Source: Chloroflexota bacterium
Lineage (GTDB): Bacteria; Chloroflexota; UBA6077; FW602-bin22; JACPQP01
DNA: 5,132 nucleotides
Assembly (NCBI GenBank): GCA_016190465.1
Contig: JACPQP010000171.1
Span: forward strand, 1-5,132
Reading direction: 5' to 3'
A model generated the notes under the pieces. The model worked only from the letters and a program-made list of their open reading frames with translations. It made no database searches and was not told the origin of the DNA. Position numbers and translations under genes: made by a program. Below, piece by piece: positions 3,701 through 5,132 of this stretch (positions are counted from its first letter, which is position 1; each line of letters begins with the position of its first letter).

Positions 3701-5032
3701 GTGGCCAGAGCCAGGCTCGCACCTCGCGCTTCCATCGTCGCCGTGGTCGCGGTCGCCAGTTTCGTCGCGCTTGCTCAGATCACACGTCTGGCAGCCGATC
3801 CACCCGCCGCTGCCCATCTCCTCGCCGCGGTCGGCTTCGCCGTTCTCATGATCGTGACGGAGATGCACCCGATCCAGGTCTCCCACACGACCCGCCTGAG
3901 TGTGACCGCCGCGCTAGACTTCGCTGTGGCCCTCACGCTGGGGCCCGCCATCGGCGGCCTGGTGGCGGCGCTCTCGAGCGTGGTCGTCGGTTGGCAACAG
4001 GTGCGGCACCAGTGCCAGTGTGGCTTGCTGTCAGTGGCGTTCAACGCGGCCAATGCCACCCTGGCCGTCTTCGTCTGCGGGATCATCTACCAGACGGCCT
4101 CTTCCCTCTTCTCGGGACCGTTCGCCTCTCCAGCCGCCGGGGCGCTCGCCGGCGCCGGCTATCTCCTGGTTAACCTCGGGCTGCTGGCCGGCATGGTCCA
4201 CGTCTCCAATCAACAGGAGTCGATCAGTCGGACGCTGACGCGCTGGCTCCACGCCTTACCGCAGTACCTGGGACTTCTGGCGATTGGCGGCGTTGGCGCC
4301 GCGATCTACCTCGTCTCGCCGATGGCGACGCTGTTGCTGGTCGTCCCGCTGGCCATCATGTACTACACGATTGACGCCGCGATGCGGGTTCGCCGTGAGA
4401 CGAAGGTGGCAATCGAGGCGCTGGCACACCAGATCGATCAGCGAAGCCGATACACCGCCGATCACTCGACGCGGGTCGCAGGATACGCGGAGAAGACTGC
4501 CATCGCGCTCGGCCTCGCCCCCAGCCAGGTGGATCTCATCGCGCGGACGGCGCGCATCCACGACCTGGGGAAGATCTACCTGCCGACCCAGATCCTCGAG
4601 AAGGATGGCTCGCTTCAAGACTGGGAGTGGGCCGAGATGCGAAAGCATCCGATCACGGGTGCGGAGCTGGTCAAGAGCTTTGCGGACTATCGGGATGGGG
4701 CCGACATGATCCGCTATCACCACGAGCGCCTGGATGGGCGGGGATACCCGTTCGGCATCGATGGGCACACGATCCCGCTCGGCGCCCGAATTCTGGCCGT
4801 CGCCGACTCCTTCGACGCGATGACCTCGGATCGGCCGTATCGCGCGGGGATGACGTTTGAGCGAGCGGTGCGTGAGCTCCAGCAGCACGCGGGCACTCAG
4901 TTTGATCCCCGTGTCGTGGAGGCGTTTCTCCGGTCGATCGGCCCGGGGGACGTGTCCGAAGGCGTCTGTGCCTCACGAACGACCCTGCCGGCCCCCCGGT
5001 CGGCGGTGGCGATGTCGCTGGCGGGCTCGTAG
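3701..5032 (+). CDS. Membrane-anchored HD-GYP cyclic-di-GMP phosphodiesterase
   Basis: This enzyme is predicted to hydrolyse the second messenger c-di-GMP in the cytoplasm under control of a membrane sensor. The N-terminal half (residues about 10-225, counted from GTG 3701) has six or seven hydrophobic segments, near 11-28, 39-54, 68-98, 113-138, 147-168 and 188-222. Its layout resembles MASE9-type sensor domains (inference). The HD-GYP domain covers about 240-412 and keeps all expected metal and signature residues: His255, HDLGK 287-291, His316, HHE 340-342, DGRGYP 345-350 and DSFDAM 369-374. It should therefore be active. The last 30 residues are unstructured. GTG 3701 is preferred because AGGAGG (3686-3691) is nine bases away; the in-frame GTG 3695, only three bases from it, would add two residues. 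There is no GGDEF, PAS or receiver domain. The signal sensed is unknown. Confidence 0.95.
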   Translation: MARARLAPRASIVAVVAVASFVALAQITRLAADPPAAAHLLAAVGFAVLMIVTEMHPIQVSHTTRLSVTAALDFAVALTLGPAIGGLVAALSSVVVGWQQVRHQCQCGLLSVAFNAANATLAVFVCGIIYQTASSLFSGPFASPAAGALAGAGYLLVNLGLLAGMVHVSNQQESISRTLTRWLHALPQYLGLLAIGGVGAAIYLVSPMATLLLVVPLAIMYYTIDAAMRVRRETKVAIEALAHQIDQRSRYTADHSTRVAGYAEKTAIALGLAPSQVDLIARTARIHDLGKIYLPTQILEKDGSLQDWEWAEMRKHPITGAELVKSFADYRDGADMIRYHHERLDGRGYPFGIDGHTIPLGARILAVADSFDAMTSDRPYRAGMTFERAVRELQQHAGTQFDPRVVEAFLRSIGPGDVSEGVCASRTTLPAPRSAVAMSLAGS

Positions 5033-5039
5033 GGGTTCG

Positions 5040-5093
5040 CCCTCACCCCCTGGCCCGCCGTTCCTGAGCTCGAGCCCGCAATATCCCTGCGGG
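5040..5093. repeat. Dispersed palindromic repeat, copy 3 (one arm), with a terminal hairpin
   Basis: Eight bases after the HD-GYP stop, CCCTCACCCCCTG, then GCCGTTCCTGAGCTCGAGC, then CCGCAAT repeat the arm seen at 1315 and, in reverse, at 1386-1427. Instead of the long second arm, a short hairpin follows: CCCGCA (5075-5080), a seven-base loop, TGCGGG (5088-5093). The rest of the element, if any, is past or near the right edge. In this position it could act as the 3' end of the HD-GYP mRNA, though no T-run follows. Confidence 0.7.
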
Positions 5094-5132
5094 ACTTCCG
5101 TTGGTCGCTGGGGGACGGGCGGAGGCCACCCC

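Noticed and set aside
3328..3735. Minus-strand open frame of 135 codons covering the small gene and hairpin
   Set aside because: Its translation runs through the C/G-rich hairpin as a PRVGEGTGERG-like string typical of translated palindromes, and it opposes a better supported small gene and the HD-GYP start.
4256..4888. Minus-strand open frame of 210 codons inside the HD-GYP gene
   Set aside because: This is a shadow of the HD-GYP coding frame, whose catalytic motifs are complete on the plus strand.
5107..5116. GCTGGGGGAC near the right edge as another copy of the 72-bp repeat
   Set aside because: Only ten G-rich bases match the unit at the left edge and the flanks diverge, which is readily due to chance in this composition.

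Overview
This is a GC-rich bacterial window. The third codon positions of the clear genes are strongly G or C, and start codons include several GTGs behind AGGAGG-type ribosome sites. The gene content (a four-subunit-type 2-oxoacid:ferredoxin oxidoreductase and a membrane HD-GYP phosphodiesterase) and the many G/C-rich intergenic palindromes suggest a high-GC environmental lineage such as Chloroflexota or Methylomirabilota/Rokubacteria. The sequence alone does not settle this.

Left third (1-1705, minus strand): the start of a kor-type operon. It runs ferredoxin subunit (korD-like, 1403-1705), then the alpha subunit (korA-like, 124-1287), then a probable beta subunit whose main body lies beyond the left edge. 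Two repeat structures are built into it. A 113-bp palindromic element between the first two genes supplies the stop codon and last residues of the ferredoxin. A 72-bp tandem repeat at the end of korA duplicates an AGGAGG-N9-ATG start signal that probably belongs to korB.

Middle (1706-3177, minus strand): three small genes in a row. They are a 155-residue protein of unknown function with four Cys residues and a winged-helix-like C-terminus, a 61-residue ribbon-helix-helix protein, and a MerR/excisionase-type helix-turn-helix protein. A promoter (TTGCGT-17-TACAAT) precedes the first. A 7-2-7 palindrome at the start of the helix-turn-helix gene is a candidate operator.

Right part (3178-5132, plus strand): a second copy of the palindromic element, a short gene for a probable exported peptide (3347-3535), a hairpin, a short direct-repeat leader, and an intact HD-GYP c-di-GMP phosphodiesterase with six or seven membrane segments (3701-5032). 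Half of a third palindromic element follows it at the right edge.

Functionally, the kor genes would carry out ferredoxin-linked oxidative decarboxylation of, or CO2 fixation into, a 2-oxoacid (probably 2-oxoglutarate). The HD-GYP protein would lower c-di-GMP in response to a membrane or external signal. Nothing in the sequence links these two activities. No RNA gene, CRISPR array, transposase or defence system was seen. The most unusual content is the repeat architecture at gene ends and starts, and the unrecognised four-Cys protein.
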